NCBI GenBank assembly: GCA_964449375.1
Contig: CAYVAS010000113.1
Location: 1-5,632, forward strand
Length of the DNA stretch: 5,632 nucleotides
Direction of reading: 5' to 3'
Source of the DNA: JAFDWI01 sp964449375
GTDB lineage: Bacteria; Actinomycetota; Acidimicrobiia; Acidimicrobiales; Iamiaceae
Shown here: positions 4,929-5,632 of the stretch, one piece after another
Position numbering within the stretch: position 1 is the stretch's first letter
Layout of the letters: every line of letters starts with the position of its first letter
Notes under the pieces: generated by a model
The model's database searches: none
What the model saw: only the letters and a program-made list of their open reading frames with translations
Told to the model about the DNA's origin: nothing
Program-made: the position numbers and the translations under genes

Positions 4929-5632
4929 TCAGGCGTTTGCGCAGACGGTGTCGACCATGAGCTCGGTGACCACGTAGGGGTCCATGTTGGCGTTGGGGCG
5001 ACGGTCCTCGATGTAGCCCTTCTGGTCGCGGTGCACCTGCCAGGGGATCCGCACCGACGCGGAGCGGTCGGCAACCCCGTAGCTGTACTCGTTCCAGGGG
5101 GCGGTCTCGTGCATGCCGGTGAGGCGCTGTTCGATGCCGGCGCCGTAGTTGTCGATGTGGCGCCGCGGGTCCTTGGCCAGCGCCTCACAGGCGGCCACGA
5201 TCGCGTCGTAGCCCTCACGCATCTGCCGGGTCGAGAAGTTGGTGTGGGCACCGGCGCCGTTCCACTCGCCCTTGACCGGCTTGGGGTCCAGGGTGGCCGA
5301 GATGTCGTAGTCCTCGGCGATCCGGTACAGCAGCCAGCGGGCCAGCCAGAGCTGGTCGGACACCTCGACGGGACCCAGCGGTCCAACCTGGAACTCCCAC
5401 TGTCCCGGCATGACCTCGGCGTTGATGCCCGACACGCCCAGGCCCGCCTCCAGGCAGGCCTCCAGGTGCTCCTCGACGATGTCGCGGCCCCAGACCTCGT
5501 CGGATCCCACACCGCAGTAGTAGAAGCCCTGGGGTGCGGGGAACCCACCCTGGGGGAACCCGTAGGGACGGCCGTCCTTGAAGAACGTGTACTCCTGCTC
5601 GATGCCGAACAGCGACTCGAACGAGGCGTACT
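4929..5632 (-). CDS. glnII: Type II glutamine synthetase, C-terminal part
   Basis: Joins ammonia to glutamate using ATP to make glutamine. The visible 233 residues are the catalytic core and C-terminus; roughly the first 100 residues lie beyond the right edge. Family signatures in order: FGIEQEYTFF (metal-binding Glu residues), GRPYGFPQGGFPAPQGFYYCGVG, GRDIVEEHLEACLEAGLGVSGINAEVMPGQWEFQVG (ATP and metal site), the glutamate and ammonia loop WNGAGAHTNFSTRQMRE, HIDNYGAGIEQRLTGMHET, and SVRIPWQ...KGYIEDRRPNANMDPYVV with the conserved Arg and Glu residues near the active site. These are typical of the eukaryote-like GSII, which forms rings of five-fold symmetry and is not adenylylated like GSI. 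The reading frame is intact to a TGA at 4929. No paralogue or regulator of nitrogen metabolism such as amtB or glnB is visible here. Confidence 0.96.
   Translation of the reverse strand, partial: YASFESLFGIEQEYTFFKDGRPYGFPQGGFPAPQGFYYCGVGSDEVWGRDIVEEHLEACLEAGLGVSGINAEVMPGQWEFQVGPLGPVEVSDQLWLARWLLYRIAEDYDISATLDPKPVKGEWNGAGAHTNFSTRQMREGYDAIVAACEALAKDPRRHIDNYGAGIEQRLTGMHETAPWNEYSYGVADRSASVRIPWQVHRDQKGYIEDRRPNANMDPYVVTELMVDTVCANA

Overview
The window is high-GC DNA in which every gene I can support lies on the minus strand: six protein genes, the outer two cut by the window edges. Very high GC, GTG starts, TANNNT-type -10 candidates, an Rpf-like cell-wall enzyme and a SigA/SigB-type sigma factor point to an actinobacterium. 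An Acidimicrobiia relative is my best guess, from the look of the sigma factor and the small ferritin-like protein; this is recollection, not a search result.

Layout in transcription order (right to left): (1) the C-terminal 233 residues of a type II, eukaryote-like glutamine synthetase (glnII, 4929-5632, N-terminus outside the window); (2) a three-part protein with an N-terminal DUF4388/PATAN-like domain, an Ala/Glu/Arg coiled coil and a C-terminal helix-turn-helix-like segment (3892-4827); (3) glutamine-dependent NAD+ synthetase nadE (2096-3826); (4) a 319-bp non-coding stretch with a strong inverted repeat, promoter-like hexamers and a long structured leader; (5) a membrane-anchored or secreted Rpf/transglycosylase-like protein (1114-1776); (6) a small helical protein, possibly ferritin-like (600-1091); (7) a 178-bp spacer with three small palindromes and a TTGACC box; (8) the N-terminal 140 residues of a sigma-70 factor (1-421).

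Functionally, glnII makes glutamine and nadE uses glutamine as its ammonia donor, with the DUF4388 protein between them. The Rpf-like gene and the small helical gene are only 22 bp apart and probably share a transcript. The sigma factor appears to have its own upstream region. The genes look like ordinary chromosomal genes: I see no mobile element, tRNA, rRNA, CRISPR array or defence cassette.

The parts worth a second look are regulatory: the inverted repeat and leader ahead of the Rpf-like gene, a palindrome filling the -35/-10 spacer of a possible leaderless nadE promoter, and stacked palindromes ahead of the sigma gene. I found no convincing undescribed multi-gene system.
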